A DNA stretch of 56,720 bases. It comes from CAZJFC01 sp964545245 (lineage in GTDB: Bacteria; Pseudomonadota; Alphaproteobacteria; Rickettsiales; 21-14-0-20-44-7). The notes below the pieces were generated by a model. It saw only the letters and a program-made list of their open reading frames with translations, made no database searches and was not told the origin of the DNA. The first letter of the stretch is position 1; every line of letters begins with the position of its first letter. The DNA is taken from positions 1 through 56,720 of the forward strand of contig CAZJFC010000004.1 of the NCBI GenBank assembly GCA_964545245.1, given 5' to 3'. Shown piece by piece: positions 15,001 to 21,313 of this stretch. Both the position numbers and the translations under genes were made by a program.

Positions 15001-18000
15001 ACCCATTCCGGTAATTTCAATCTGGCCACTGCCGCTTTCGACTTCACTGCTGCCGGTTAGGTAAACACCGTAATTTGTGCTACCAGTTCCGTTACCGCCA
15101 CCGGTGCCGGTCAGTTTTATTGCGCCGCTACCATCCGCTTTTATCTTGGCTCCACCAAGATTTATTCCTCGGCTAGTAGTGCTACCGCCCCCGGTACCTT
15201 CGATTTCAATATCGCCGCTGGTCTGGATTGATGAGCCAGTACTAAGATGAACACCGTAGTTATTGGAGCCAACCGCATTCTGCCCGCCGATACCGCTAAG
15301 GGTGATTTTGCCGCTGGTGCTGGTAATTTTGTTCGTGCCGGAGTTAGAAAGATAAATACCGTAGTTGGTGCCACCCGCGCCGCTGCCGCCGGTGCCAATC
15401 ACCTCAATCTTGCCGCTGTCGCTTTCTATATTTCCAGTGCTAAGGATTACAACACCGTGATTTTCTGCGTCAGATCCGCTACCAGCTATGCCTGTAATTT
15501 TAATTTCGCCGCTTCCAGTAGCCTTAACCACCCCTGCACTGATAAGGACACCGTTTCCCTTGCTTCCGCCTCCGGTACCTTCAATCTCTATATCACCGCC
15601 GGTCTGAACAAGAGAATTACTTCCGTGCAGATAAACTCCTCGATTATCTGCGCTGCCCGTATTCTGCCCGCCGGTACCTTTAAGGATTATGGCTCCCGTG
15701 TTACTGGTAATTTTGTTGGTGCCGGTACTGGCGAGGTATATACCGTAATTGTAGCCGCCAATGCCGCCGCCGCCAATACCCTTTACCTCAATCTTGCCGC
15801 TATCGCTTTGAATGTGGCCACTGTTCTGAATAAGAACACCGTAATTACTGTTAACATCCCCATTTCCGCCTTTACCGGAGATATGGATTTTCCCCCCTCC
15901 ACTGGCTTTAACGGCAGCCCCTTCTATACGGACACCCTGGCTATACGACCCGCCACCTTCGCCTTCAATTTCTATGTCACCACCCGTTTCAACCAATGAG
16001 CCAGTATAAAGATAAACACCATGATTGCCAGAACCAACCGTGTTGCTGCCGCCGTAGCCTTTAAGGGTTATAGCACCTGTATTGCTGGTAATGGTATTAG
16101 TACCAGAGTTAACAAGGAAAATACCGGTATTACTACCGCCGGCATTACTACCGCCTGTACCTGTAATTTCAATCTTACCGCTATCGCTTTCGATTTTTCC
16201 GGTATTGGTGAGAACGATACCATGATTATTCACACCCGTGCCAGCGCCGCCGGTACCGGTGACTTTTATCTCGCCAGTGCCGGTAGTTTTTATAATCCCA
16301 CTATTGCTGACACCATATCCTTTACTAGCGCCGCCACCATAACCTTCAATTTCGATGTTGCCACCGGTACCGATCGATGCACTGCCAAGCCTTACACCAT
16401 AATTGTCATCTCCTGAAGTAGCTGCAACAGTTCCTTTTAGCTTTATATTACCGCTATTGCTGGTAACCTTGCTGCTTTGGTCGACAAGAACACCTGTATT
16501 TAAGCCTGCTATACCATTACCTTCAATATCACCCGTATCGCTGCTGATCTCAGCGCCGTTGGTAATTATAAGCCCGCGGCTAGACGCACTTTCACCCGTC
16601 AGTTTTATGCTGCCTGCGCCACTAGCTTTTACTAAAGTGCCATAAAGATATAAACCATATGCATTTGTCCCGCCGCCACCTGTACCGCTCATTTCAATAT
16701 TGCCGCCGCTTTCAACCAGCACTCCGGTACCCAGGATTATTCCATAATTCTTTGTTCCACCTGCGGCAACCCCACTCCCCGTTAACTTGATTGCACCGCT
16801 GGTACTGGTAATCTTGGCATTACTGCCGTTATTAATATAAATACCATAGTTATTGCCGCCGTCGCCGCTGCCGCCAGTTCCGGTTACATCGATCTTGCCA
16901 CTGTCGCTTTCAATCACGCCGCTGTTGGTAAGGTATACACCATGATTATTCGCGCCGGTTCCTGCGCCGCCGGTTCCCTCAACCGCAATGCTTGCGCCGC
17001 CCGTAGCCCTGATAGTCGCCCCATTGACATATACGCCATAAGCAGAGGCTGCTCCGTCATCAATCCCCGTGGTAGCGGGGTTGCCGTAACCAATGATCGA
17101 TATGTTATTGCCACTTTCTACAAGCGAACCGGTATTAAGAGCAACGCCATAATTATTCTTTGTGTACTTGTTAGCGCCGCCATAACCAGTGATGAATATC
17201 TGCCCGCTGGTACTGGTAATTTTATTTGCACCTGTACCGGATAAAAAAACGCCATAATTACCTTGGTTTCCGCCACTACCACCTTGACCGGTAATATTGA
17301 TAGTGCCGGAAGTGCTCTCTATGGATGAACCGTCAACTAAAACAACACCATAAAGCTGACCGCCCGAATTATAGCCGGCTCCGGAAGCTTTTATATTTCC
17401 GGTGCCGGATTTCAGTGTCGAACCGCTTAAATGCACCCCATGATTATAAGTGGTAGTACCCTTCGCGGCTTTGAATTCTGGGTCGTCATGTCCGCCGAGG
17501 ATAATGTTGCCGCCTGATGAGGTTATGTTGGTGTTGATGAGCGCGATTGCACCGCCACTAACCCCGTCAGTATCGGAGTTAAGAATAACATTCCCGCCGC
17601 CGGAGTTGATATCAAAATCAGTGAGTACAATATCTCTGCCTGCGTTGAAGCGGACATTGCCGCCCGTTGTGGTGCGGGTGGTATTGATGGTGCCTGCTGA
17701 TGAGGTGTAGATATCACCACTCGTTGCAGTGAGCGTGATGTTTCTGTCGGCCACCACATTGAGCGTGTCGCCGCCGAAGTCGAGGTTGATGTAATCATTC
17801 GCGATGAGGTTGATGTGGCTGCCGATGCTCATGGTTTCGAGTTGGGCTACGCTGAATGTGTTCTCCTCATCACCGGGAATTGAGCTGTGTGTAATTGTGA
17901 TATTTGCTGGGTCTAAGAGCCATGTACCTGTGCTACCCTTTGGCGCGGTAGTAAACACCAGCCCGCCAACGGTCAACTTATTTTTCCCAGAGGTCTCCAC

Positions 18001-19218
18001 GAAACCGCCATTGCCGCCTTTCGCGCCGCCCTTCGCTTCGGTATGCCCACGGTAAACGGTTTTATCATCGCTCCAGAAAATTACTTCACCGCCATCACCT
18101 TTTACGATGGCGTTGGCTTTAACGACCGCGCCTTTCTCCACCGTTACATTACGCGCGTTTGGCGTTGCGCCCTTACCTAGATAATCACCACCAATTTTTA
18201 CGCTGCCACCTCCGCTATAGCCGGAAACATCGATTTTCACGGTGGATTTCAGCGTAATATCATCGGCGGTAATAACCACCGAGCCGCCTTTCTGTCCCGC
18301 CTTATTGCCCTTCGCATAAATTTCTGCGCCGACGATAACCTCCGACTTCCCTGCTTTCGGAGTCTTGGCGGAATTTACTCCGCTTGCGCCGATATAAATT
18401 TTCCCATTACGCTGGCCCACGGTATTCGCAACAACGCTTCCACGCACATCAACCAAACTGTTGACTACTTTACGTCCAGCAGCCGCGGTAATATGTATCT
18501 CTCCACCCGAAGCATTGATTGCACCAGTATTTTTCACAAGCTGGGATTTCACGCCATCACTGACTTTCACCTCTATCAGCCCATCACCATACATATCCAA
18601 CGTGAAACTATCACCGGATACAAGCTGCGCCTTACCCAGCTTGGCATTTATGGTTCCGCTGTTAGAAACATTCGGAGCAACCAGCCCCACCAGCCCTGCC
18701 TCCTTCACAGTAATGGTACCTTCGTTTATTACTGATGCATTCGGATCACCGGGTTTGGTGAACTTGATGTTTCCACCTTTCATGAATTGCTTGCTGTCCA
18801 CATCAGCAGTCGTAGCAACAATGCTGTTGACATCCACCTTGGAGCCTTTACCGAACATCACCCCATTCGGATTAACAAGTATGACATTTCCGTTCGCTGT
18901 CAACGTTCCCATTACCTTGGAAGGAGTGTTGCCACCAATACGGTTAAGTGCTATCGCACGACGGCCCGGCTGGTGGAATTGCGTGTGCTCATCAAGCTGA
19001 ATATTGAATTCACGCCAATCAATAACAACACGCTGTGATTTCTGGTGGATATCAAGCTTTTTACCCTTCTCGCTGATTGTGGCGGAACCGCCTTTTACCA
19101 CCCCTCCTTCCGGATTAGCCTGCACAGAAAACGGCAAGCCCACCATAAGCGCAATTGCGGTTGCCTGCCTAACACCAGACAGTATCGTGGAGGTCGTCAG
19201 TAATTGATGTGCGCTCAT
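1..19218 (-). CDS. giant two-partner secretion exoprotein (TpsA/FhaB-like adhesin), 3' end outside the window
   Basis: Reading the minus strand from the ATG at 19218 gives one frame with no stop that I could find down to base 1, at least 6406 codons; the C-terminus lies beyond the left edge. Residues 1-34 look like a signal peptide ending in VQA. Residues 35 to about 125 form a TPS (haemagglutination-activity) domain, including the typical NPNGVMFG motif near 116-123. The rest is a monotonous Gly/Ser/Thr/Asn-rich array of beta-helix-like rungs with recurring cores such as SDSGKIEITGTGG and NYGVYL. Family knowledge: such proteins cross the outer membrane through a TpsB pore and act as adhesins, contact-dependent inhibition toxins or matrix proteins. 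With no C-terminus visible, adhesin versus toxin cannot be decided. The partner transporter is divergent at 19402. The many plus-strand open frames here are antisense shadows. The call is firm for the TPS class; the exact role is open. Confidence 0.93.
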   Translation of the reverse strand, partial: MSAHQLLTTSTILSGVRQATAIALMVGLPFSVQANPEGGVVKGGSATISEKGKKLDIHQKSQRVVIDWREFNIQLDEHTQFHQPGRRAIALNRIGGNTPSKVMGTLTANGNVILVNPNGVMFGKGSKVDVNSIVATTADVDSKQFMKGGNIKFTKPGDPNASVINEGTITVKEAGLVGLVAPNVSNSGTINAKLGKAQLVSGDSFTLDMYGDGLIEVKVSDGVKSQLVKNTGAINASGGEIHITAAAGRKVVNSLVDVRGSVVANTVGQRNGKIYIGASGVNSAKTPKAGKSEVIVGAEIYAKGNKAGQKGGSVVITADDITLKSTVKIDVSGYSGGGSVKIGGDYLGKGATPNARNVTVEKGAVVKANAIVKGDGGEVIFWSDDKTVYRGHTEAKGGAKGGNGGFVETSGKNKLTVGGLVFTTAPKGSTGTWLLDPANITITHSSIPGDEENTFSVAQLETMSIGSHINLIANDYINLDFGGDTLNVVADRNITLTATSGDIYTSSAGTINTTRTTTGGNVRFNAGRDIVLTDFDINSGGGNVILNSDTDGVSGGAIALINTNITSSGGNIILGGHDDPEFKAAKGTTTYNHGVHLSGSTLKSGTGNIKASGAGYNSGGQLYGVVLVDGSSIESTSGTINITGQGGSGGNQGNYGVFLSGTGANKITSTSGQIFITGYGGANKYTKNNYGVALNTGSLVESGNNISIIGYGNPATTGIDDGAASAYGVYVNGATIRATGGASIAVEGTGGAGTGANNHGVYLTNSGVIESDSGKIDVTGTGGSGDGGNNYGIYINNGSNAKITSTSGAIKLTGSGVAAGGTKNYGIILGTGVLVESGGNIEMSGTGGGGTNAYGLYLYGTLVKASGAGSIKLTGESASSRGLIITNGAEISSDTGDIEGNGIAGLNTGVLVDQSSKVTSNSGNIKLKGTVAATSGDDNYGVRLGSASIGTGGNIEIEGYGGGASKGYGVSNSGIIKTTGTGEIKVTGTGGAGTGVNNHGIVLTNTGKIESDSGKIEITGTGGSNAGGSNTGIFLVNSGTNTITSNTGAITLKGYGGSNTVGSGNHGVYLYTGSLVETGGDIEIEGEGGGSYSQGVRIEGAAVKASGGGKIHISGKGGNGDVNSNYGVLIQNSGHIQSDSGKIEVKGIGGGGIGGYNYGIYLASTGTNKITSNTGAIILKGTGGQNTGSADNRGVYLHGSNSLVQTGGDIEIEGTGGGSKGNGVLISAGVVKATGSGEIKITGIAGSGSDAENHGVVILSTGNIESDSGKIEVIGTGGSGAGGTNYGIYLSNSGTNKITSTSGKITLSGIGGQNAVGSNNYGVHLSTGSSIQTSGDIEIEGTGGGSTTSRGINLGGAKIKADGSGAIKLTGTGGGNGTGSTNYGVYLTGSSEVESGSGQIEITGMGGDGSGANNKGIYFNSSGTNKVISNSGNIKLVGYGGSYSNSSGNRAIDLDTGSLVETGGDIEVWGYSGPHGRGLQLTGGVIRATGAGEIRIFGEGGSVNGTGVSLTDDSSIESDSGKIEVTGLAGGGAGGKYGIHLSSIGINKITSNTGAIILKGDAGNKATASDNYGFFLNTNSLIQTGGNIDIEGKGVGNANGYGVYISGGTVKTTGTGEIKITGEGSNGAGAGNYGVHLNNSGVIESASGKVEITGTGGSGAGGTNYGIFLSGSAAKITSNTGKIVLKGYGGSDAAASDNYGVYLNAGSLVQTGGNIEIAGTSGGETNGWAVYMAGSTVKATGTGTITIDGEGSSGSGANNYGVFLTNSGKIESDSGKIEVTGTGGVEAGNGNTGIRIAAGHIKSTSGNINLSGNGGAIEDREVTNIYNHGVQLVHSNALIQTGGNIEIEGTAGGSKNGYGITVENGGTIKTTGTGEIKLTGEGGDGKGISNYGTLITTGSKVESEAGDITIIGTGGLESEEGSGGGVRINTNAVIKSTDGGDIRITGYGGTGADNNNGVEIRNGASILVDDGSIIEITGTRGEGADSYDIYTGTSGNGITIGDVTKANNIILNMDDYSIAGTVIQTSDEGSVTIRTRTDGRTIGINGGGDLDIANDFIGNITTGNLIIGSSKAGALTSNLASWGSNLTYLSGDDITIASAIDVDGDFTLTSSGAERFININDDISVGNNQNLTLTADDLEINGKLFGTGGELTLRTYSNNRHIYINRDAGAAIQISTPEVANIQNGWGKINLDHRDGGHNVFGDVTWYDPLSTSGSSSYLYGDIVGLDDASFNFGYSVVGKGSISSLTDITFGSLGVYWAGETYTINAGGTLKIGAVSRTYNNANSIGPVGGSVNATAKTINLTNTWQGHATYGELGTINLTAEDSIVLRKMTADNIFITTTGADSTITTGGLLTATNGGEITLAAAGDVLVNHNITGSGGDIIFNSDTDETNGGAIVLTNAVVDSGGGNIILGGGDDPLNKTALGNAANAYGILLDNSKLSSGAGDIKITGEGYGSGGVRYGVRLFNNSTIESDSGAIEVIGTGGAGNGTENYGVVLSQGSTNKITSNTGAITLKGYGGSNGTNKGYGVYLNSANSLVQTGGDINIEGIAGGTGNNGIGVVLNGGVVKATGTGSVKINGEGSGGTASSNHGVLLNNGGKIASDSGSIEVTGAGGSGTGGSNTGIQLSNTGTNKITSNTGEIILKGTGGQNAAGEYNYGVYLYTNSLVQTGGNIKIEGEGGGQSVIRGVSVNGATVKATGSGQITITGTGGAGSGYGVFIANSGIIESDSGKIEITGTGGGDSGGSNHGIYLSNSGTNKIISNTGAITLKGTGGQNAAGDNNYGVYLYTNSFVETADNIDIEGEGGGNNGGHGVYLNGGVVKTTGSGEVKIVATGGSGDGASNYGIHLNNSSVIESDSGKIEITGTGGSGSGGGNHGIFVNNSGKIKSNSGDIEMKGTGGIGAGGSHQGVYLGGSGSNEISSNTGNIKLIGYGTSNTAGSGIHAVSIQPNSSVQTGGNIEIEGISGNANGYGVYLKAATIKTAGTGEVKITGTGGAGTGAKNYGIYLNDSGIIESDSGKIEITGTGGGDSGGSNHGIYLSNSGTNKIISNTGAITLKGTGGQNAAGDNNYGVYLYTNSFVETADNIEIEGKGGGNNNGSGVYIEGSSVKATGTGSIKITGEGSNGAGSDNYGVYLNNSGVIESDSGAIAVTGTGGSGTGTTHNSGIYLSGTGINKIISNTGKITLKGTAGQNVSGENNSGVYLNSNSLVQTGGNIEIEGKGGGSGSGSHGVFIRKATVEATGTGEIKITGVVSDGAGNNNRGVMLSSNGKVESDSGKIEIIGTAGAGTNSGNMGVVLSGTSGTDNRITSNSGDIIVTGTGGGGSNSIGIYIGSAGTIDTVDGNIKLNGIGGSGPNGWHGIQFNNGGKVLAYGEGTIELTGTRGAAVGSYDIYSSEGSNVIGDINSANNIILNADNHSLSDIAIQTSDEGSVTIRPRTDGKTVSVNGGGGDLDVTSGLLDQITTGNLIVGSSKAGALTSNLASWGTNLTYLSGDNINIDSAIDVGGDFALTSSGAEKFININDDISVGNNKDLTLVADDIKIDGNLSGTGGRLWLGTYNSLATRVNSAGDGMQIDTDELARIQNGWGQIRIGYGGGNVHLGESTWYDPLLVKRPVYLKGDVTGLDDASLTFDGVINAYGGANISSLTDINLNNTVLMRTGGIITFNAGGNISFKGVTTSTGGAGGSITASADTISLNGAWKGDLAYGELGTIDLISVNALTLPEMQAENIYITVTGADQGITTGNKLTSVNGGEIILAAAGNVLVNHNVTGSGGDIIFNSDTDETDGGAIVLTSAVVDSGGGNIILGGGDDPENKAAKGKSGSTVGIHLTTGSKLSSGVGNITLTGASYTGGGTPQAIRLHDGSTIESDSGNITLTGVGDPASTGTSHGIILTGTGVNKIISNTGNIKLDGEGNSSATANTSGVMLHTNSLVQTGGDIEILGKGGGAASVQGVRIDGATVKTTGTGKIKINGEGSDGNNANKYGIALVNSGVIETATGQIDIFGTGGAGDGGGNYGVVLSDSGGNKVVSGSGNINIKAYGGSSLSGAGNSGLWVKAGALIQTGGNIDIEGKGGGGKQSSGVRIEGGTIQAKGSGNIKVHGTGGDGSIVEVFGNYGIVMAAAGQIKSDSGEIDITGIGGSGTNGLNYGIYLNNSANKITSTSGKITLNGTGGQNAAGDNNYGVYLYTGSLVQTGGNIEMEGKGGGNAYGYGVYINAATVKVTDSGEIEVTGEGGNGSGAHNYGVVQSNSGVIESDTGNIEVTGTGGTGAGGNNRGIYLTDAGTNKITSNTGKIMLKGTGGQNAAGSSNYGIILHTNSLVQTGGDIDIEGESGGNTTGYGVLLSSAKVKTTGEIVIKGYGSKQGTTTSNVGVGITGGGKVESTTGKITIYGEGGTGTHGNNGVNITGNILTTDGGDIDIYGKSTAVGDSSLVTGNYGILMNTGTVKTESTGNIRMEGIGSAASTDKFNIGVYVYNTSNIFTDEGDITITGTGGGFAPGANYGVGMSTGVNKITSTGGGDITVTAISPNSPAFSVSASDIIGDVSSDSDIELIFDSYTGVPASINTSADGSVTFRPYTDSKTIAVGSGAADILYSTALLSKVTTGNLIIGSSKAGALTSNLAEWGSNLTYLSNDNITIASAIEVDGDFVMTSSGAGKFININDAVTVGTGSDLTMTADDMGINANLTGDGGEITLRPYDSLRQTRINYGGGGLQLNTAEISKIQDGWGKINIGQSTAGMFIGDVTFYDPFYGIGTNIYLFNSIAGLDDASVNFTTGAASHIMLIGTDVSSLTDINLNGNIRTRSSDTNTFTAGGTLTFGGYITTSADLAGNPGGGAGASIIAATDTINFNGAWMGYVDGDLGTIDVTAVNSLLLPMMQAENIYITVTGSGNTITSNKLTAVNDGNITLTSDAITINDAIDGTGTLTLKPYTDGKTIGYASGSGVFKVDATELDKISTDWSHLVFGSSKAGKIMIGSYTWLNDLTFLGNSINFEGVEFKIGGNLTALSGSNIVVNGNIVKDSGDDADLILRADTGIAVTGTIKSTHNKLNIELNGDANNLDGGHARIEGAYIDSNGGDILVNGEGCSSYNYGVRLNAASKILSGDGDITITGVGYNDDDGNSRYGIGIADGSTVESTGGKITLNGTGGNGNGTKNYGVILNNDGVIKSDSGEIEITGTGGGGTGGSNYGIYLSDTGTNKITSNTGKIMLTGNGGNNASGSGNLGVYLKAGSLVQTEGDIEIEGAGSIAGTGQGVYITGGTVKTTGDGAIKITGQGGNGNASGNYGVVLDNSGKIESGSGSIEIEGTGGGGSGGNNRGIHLTGTGDNKIISDTGSIKLAGFGGTNISGSAHHGVHLNVGSLVQSGGNIEIEGKSGGGSNGQGVFIEGGTIKATGTGSIEITAESEAVGNQAHGLFIKGDGQIISDEGNIVITGTSHATTSSSNGGITFSSHGTTGNKVSSNSGDITIIGIGGAGDETANVGVYVGSKGIVESVSGYIKLTGTGGSNAGASGTHGIHLSGGAKITSSDSSTIELTGIKGAGADSYDIFADGTGNIIGNIAKANNVILNMDDYSIAGTVIQTNDAGSVTIRPRTDGKTVAVTSGAADVVYGTDLTNAITTGHLIIGSTKAGALTSNLASWASDLTFLSGNDITIASALDIGGNFLADAEQDVIVNAKIDKTTGDDAELWLKAKRNVLVNADITSNNNKLDVILNSDSDEIDGGRIAMTGATITTNGGDITLGGGDAPESKAAMGWAGNIEGIKLSASKLISGAGTVLVNGEGYDTGGSAYGVFLTGTSAIESDSGEIKVMGTGGAGDGGNNNGIYLSNTGTNKITSNTGKITLNGTGGQNMAGSNNSGIYLQGVTSLVQTGGDIEIEGKGGGINGTGILSTARIVNNGTGSITLEGHSGAGTDNNYGINISGRIEAGANSGKIKLSGTSYGTGDNNIGFRTSNGVISSLSGEDIIIFGQGSESALGKENHGVHLNGTTSLIENNTGKLSIEGIGGTGASSDGVRAGQTITSHGDIEIKGESTLSPGVRVGNRTIQALGGADVIIDGSSGSYFGVHLVSNGMIKSEQGDIKIKAYGGNTGFFTNSGANNEISTTGGNIEITTTNGFNTDNTGKFHAGGDGDIIIKNTDKRIYLTGSDISTANGDIILESTQSKNGGSSAILTGGVIKAGGTGKIEIKGTGGSEATGNNNIGVWIKGQIESASGDINITGIGTSTGGSKNHGVYISDSASVISTDDGDITITGTKGSGANSRDIAFETGHNVIGGGGTNNIIFNADNIGIISDTAAIGTASTGSVTFTPRTAETAINVAGGVGGLELTTGILDSITTGTLNIGREDGEGDINIGAYSNWGSDVYLVSGSGDITLTGAQDLDDNDFSAVTHDGANITLAAVTANSIFARTIGASDIIL
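9962..10196 (-). repeat. perfect 235-bp internal duplication, copy A
   Basis: By eye this segment is identical, base for base, to 10823-11057, an offset of 861 bp (287 codons, so the frame is kept). The flanking bases differ at once on both sides. Other copies of the same rung type in the gene have diverged, so this pair reflects a recent duplication or gene conversion. Confidence 0.85.
10823..11057 (-). repeat. perfect 235-bp internal duplication, copy B
   Basis: Identical to 9962-10196. It encodes the rung series running from IESDSGKIEITGTGGG through NNYGVYLYTNSFVETADNI. Identity stops at the base after 11057 and the base before 10823. Confidence 0.85.
18844..19116 (-). other. TPS secretion domain of the giant exoprotein
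   Basis: These bases encode about residues 35-125. They begin with NPEGG directly after the predicted signal-peptide cleavage site and end just past the NPNGVMFGKG motif. A conserved NPNG (TpsA) motif within an N-terminal beta-helix cap is the hallmark recognised by POTRA domains of TpsB transporters. The segment VVIDWREFNIQ upstream matches the usual start of the TPS fold. The domain boundary is approximate. Confidence 0.8.
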
Positions 19219-19244
19219 CTTAACTTAAATTATCCGCCAGATAC

Positions 19245-19272
19245 ATTACAATTAGGTTAATTTATCATACAA
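19245..19272 (-). promoter_or_regulatory. candidate promoter of the giant exoprotein gene
   Basis: On the minus strand, TTGTAT (19272-19267) and TGTAAT (19250-19245) are separated by 16 bp, near a sigma-70 -35/-10 pair. Transcription would start about 20 bases before the ATG at 19218. The 183-bp AT-rich gap to the divergent transporter gene must hold both promoters. Match quality is modest. Confidence 0.35.
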
Positions 19273-19401
19273 TTTGTGGATTTTTCTTAAACAGAACGAC
19301 TTATCCAAATCATTGTTTTATATGCTTTTTTAAAAATTGATGGCCTTTCTCGAACTTTTTGATTAAGGTCAGCCTGAAAATTTCTACTGGAAACATTAAT
19401 T

Positions 19402-21096
19402 TTGAAAATTATCACATATTTTCAGGGAGTTATGTTTGCGTCATTATCGTTGTTCACGGCTGCGTCCGTGGATGCCGTTGCGCAATCCCCAGTTGGGCCT
19501 GCGGATATTGACAGGATACGCAGTCTACAAGAAAGGTTTGTTGCGCCACAACCTGTTGACGAAACAGTGATTTCCAAACCTAAAGAGCAGCCGGTAGACG
19601 CACCCGAAGGGGCAGACGAAATCCTAATTACAATCAAATCCATAAAATTCAATGGAGTAACAGCTTTTTCCGAAGATGAGATTAAACCTATATATGAGGA
19701 ATATATTGGAAAGGAAACTACTCTGGATACTCTTTGGCTTGTTGCCCAACAGCTTACCAAAAAATACCATGCGCACGGCTACTCCCTATCTCGCGCCTAT
19801 ATCCCCGTACAGGAGGTAGAAGACGGTAATGTTTCCATAAATGTAGTTGAAGGCTTTATCAGCACTGTAGGATTTAGTAATAATGCCAAACCAAATAATC
19901 CAACAAAGCAAATCATTAACAGAATAATATCTCAAAAACCCTTAAATATACCTTCACTTGAAGATAGCTTATTAAAACTTAACGATCTACCTGGATATTC
20001 ATACCGCGCAATCATTGAAGCTGGAGAAGGCTTAGAGGATGATGGATCATTACATCTTACATTGATTCCGGTGGAAAAGCGCAGTGCCGGGCTTATCACT
20101 ATAGATAACTACGGCTCGCGTTACCTTGGCCCGCATGAAGTAACCGGAATTTACAGCACATCCTTACTTGATATAGCAGATATTACCGTATCCGGCCTTT
20201 TTACTCCGCACGATGATGAACTTAGATATGGCGGACTTAGCAATAAATTTTACCTCTTTCCAGAATTAAGCATCGAAACTTATGGTAGCTATACAACAGC
20301 AACTCCAGGATATTTATTGAAAATCAGCGAAATAGACAGCCAGTCCACAACCCTTGGTATCGCCGCTAAATACCAGCTCACACGGCAGCGTGAGTATAAT
20401 ATGGCGTTAAGACTTTCACTTGTAGGCAGGAACACCAACACTGATTTGATAAACACAGCATTAGTACGTGACCGCGTAAGAGTAGCCGGGATTGAGTTTT
20501 TAGCTGATTTTAGTGATCCTCTAGGGGGTTATAGCGACCTCAATTTCAAAATCAGTCGAGGGCTCGACATTTTTGGCGCCAGCCAGGAAGGAGAACTCAA
20601 CCTTTCCCGTGGTAAGGCAACACCGCATTTTACAAAAGTCCAGATTGATGCTGAACGTATACAAGCTTTGGATAATGATTGGTCTTTTGCAACAAAACTC
20701 TCAAGCCAGTGGTCTGACAACCCCTTGTTCTCATCAGAGCAATTTGGTTATGGCGGAATCAGCCTTGGAAGAGCCTATGACGCCTCTGAAATCACCGGGG
20801 ATTCTGGCCTTTCATTCTCATTCGAGCTTAGATATGACGGCTTGGGCCAATTCAGCTGGGTAGCTCTTACACCTTACGGTTTCTATGATATTGGCAAAAT
20901 CTGGAACAAAGATTCAACACAAGTACATCATCAAAGCGCATCCTCAGCTGGTTTTGGACTTCGGGCAGTAACAAACATTAATGTTTCGGCTGATATAGGT
21001 CTTGCCTATCCTCTTACACATGACATATCTGCCCCTCTTTACGGTGCTGACAAAGATGACCCGCGTTTACTATTCTCTATCAACTATAATTTTTAA
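19402..21096 (+). CDS. TpsB-family outer membrane transporter (FhaC/ShlB-like)
   Basis: A 564-residue two-partner-secretion pore that would export the divergent giant exoprotein. Residues 1-27 form a signal peptide ending AVA; about 75-151 is a first POTRA domain (ITIKSIKFNGVTAFSEDEI onward); about 153-226 is a second POTRA; the remainder is a 16-strand-type beta-barrel ending in the outer-membrane signature NYNF with terminal Phe. Length fits the family (about 550-590). The listed start is TTG at 19402, chosen because it supplies the basic residue after Met that a signal peptide needs. The ATG at 19432 has a Shine-Dalgarno only 2 bases away and would leave no charged n-region. The divergent rather than co-operonic layout with its substrate is less common for TPS pairs. 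Function call is strong; the start is less certain. Confidence 0.92.
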   Translation: MKIITYFQGVMFASLSLFTAASVDAVAQSPVGPADIDRIRSLQERFVAPQPVDETVISKPKEQPVDAPEGADEILITIKSIKFNGVTAFSEDEIKPIYEEYIGKETTLDTLWLVAQQLTKKYHAHGYSLSRAYIPVQEVEDGNVSINVVEGFISTVGFSNNAKPNNPTKQIINRIISQKPLNIPSLEDSLLKLNDLPGYSYRAIIEAGEGLEDDGSLHLTLIPVEKRSAGLITIDNYGSRYLGPHEVTGIYSTSLLDIADITVSGLFTPHDDELRYGGLSNKFYLFPELSIETYGSYTTATPGYLLKISEIDSQSTTLGIAAKYQLTRQREYNMALRLSLVGRNTNTDLINTALVRDRVRVAGIEFLADFSDPLGGYSDLNFKISRGLDIFGASQEGELNLSRGKATPHFTKVQIDAERIQALDNDWSFATKLSSQWSDNPLFSSEQFGYGGISLGRAYDASEITGDSGLSFSFELRYDGLGQFSWVALTPYGFYDIGKIWNKDSTQVHHQSASSAGFGLRAVTNINVSADIGLAYPLTHDISAPLYGADKDDPRLLFSINYNF

Positions 21097-21313
21097 TCTG
21101 CTCGCCATATACTGGCTCAAAGAAGAGAATAAGAAAAATTTGGCGAAGACCATTCATATTGGTATGCTGACTTAAATATCAAAATCAACTGGATTATTAC
21201 TTTTACCCTATACTTCAGGCAACAACCAGCCCGTAAAGTCAATGCCGAACACCTTGGAGACTGCGGTACAAACTTCATCGTATGCTTCATGCCAATTACC
21301 ACAGCTAAAAGGC

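Larger units (their letters stand above)
1..17400 (-). repeat. beta-helix rung array inside the giant exoprotein
   Basis: The protein cycles through four rung types of about 28-34 residues each: (a) IESDSGKIEITGTGG, (b) ITSNTGKITLKGTGG, (c) VQTGGNIEIEGKGGG and (d) VKATGTGEIKITGTGG. Each is followed by a variable Gly/Asn loop and a NYGVYL-type strand. One full cycle is about 128 residues (about 385 bp). Longer spacer blocks containing TSNLASWG and DIIFNSDTD recur about every 3.4-5.5 kb and divide the array into super-repeats. The left limit is the window edge and the right limit is approximate. Confidence 0.8.

Noticed and set aside
6000..16900. Regular DNA repeats that could suggest a CRISPR array
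   Set aside because: The period (about 90-385 bp), imperfect copies and continuous reading frame are those of protein repeats; no short identical repeats with unique spacers are present.
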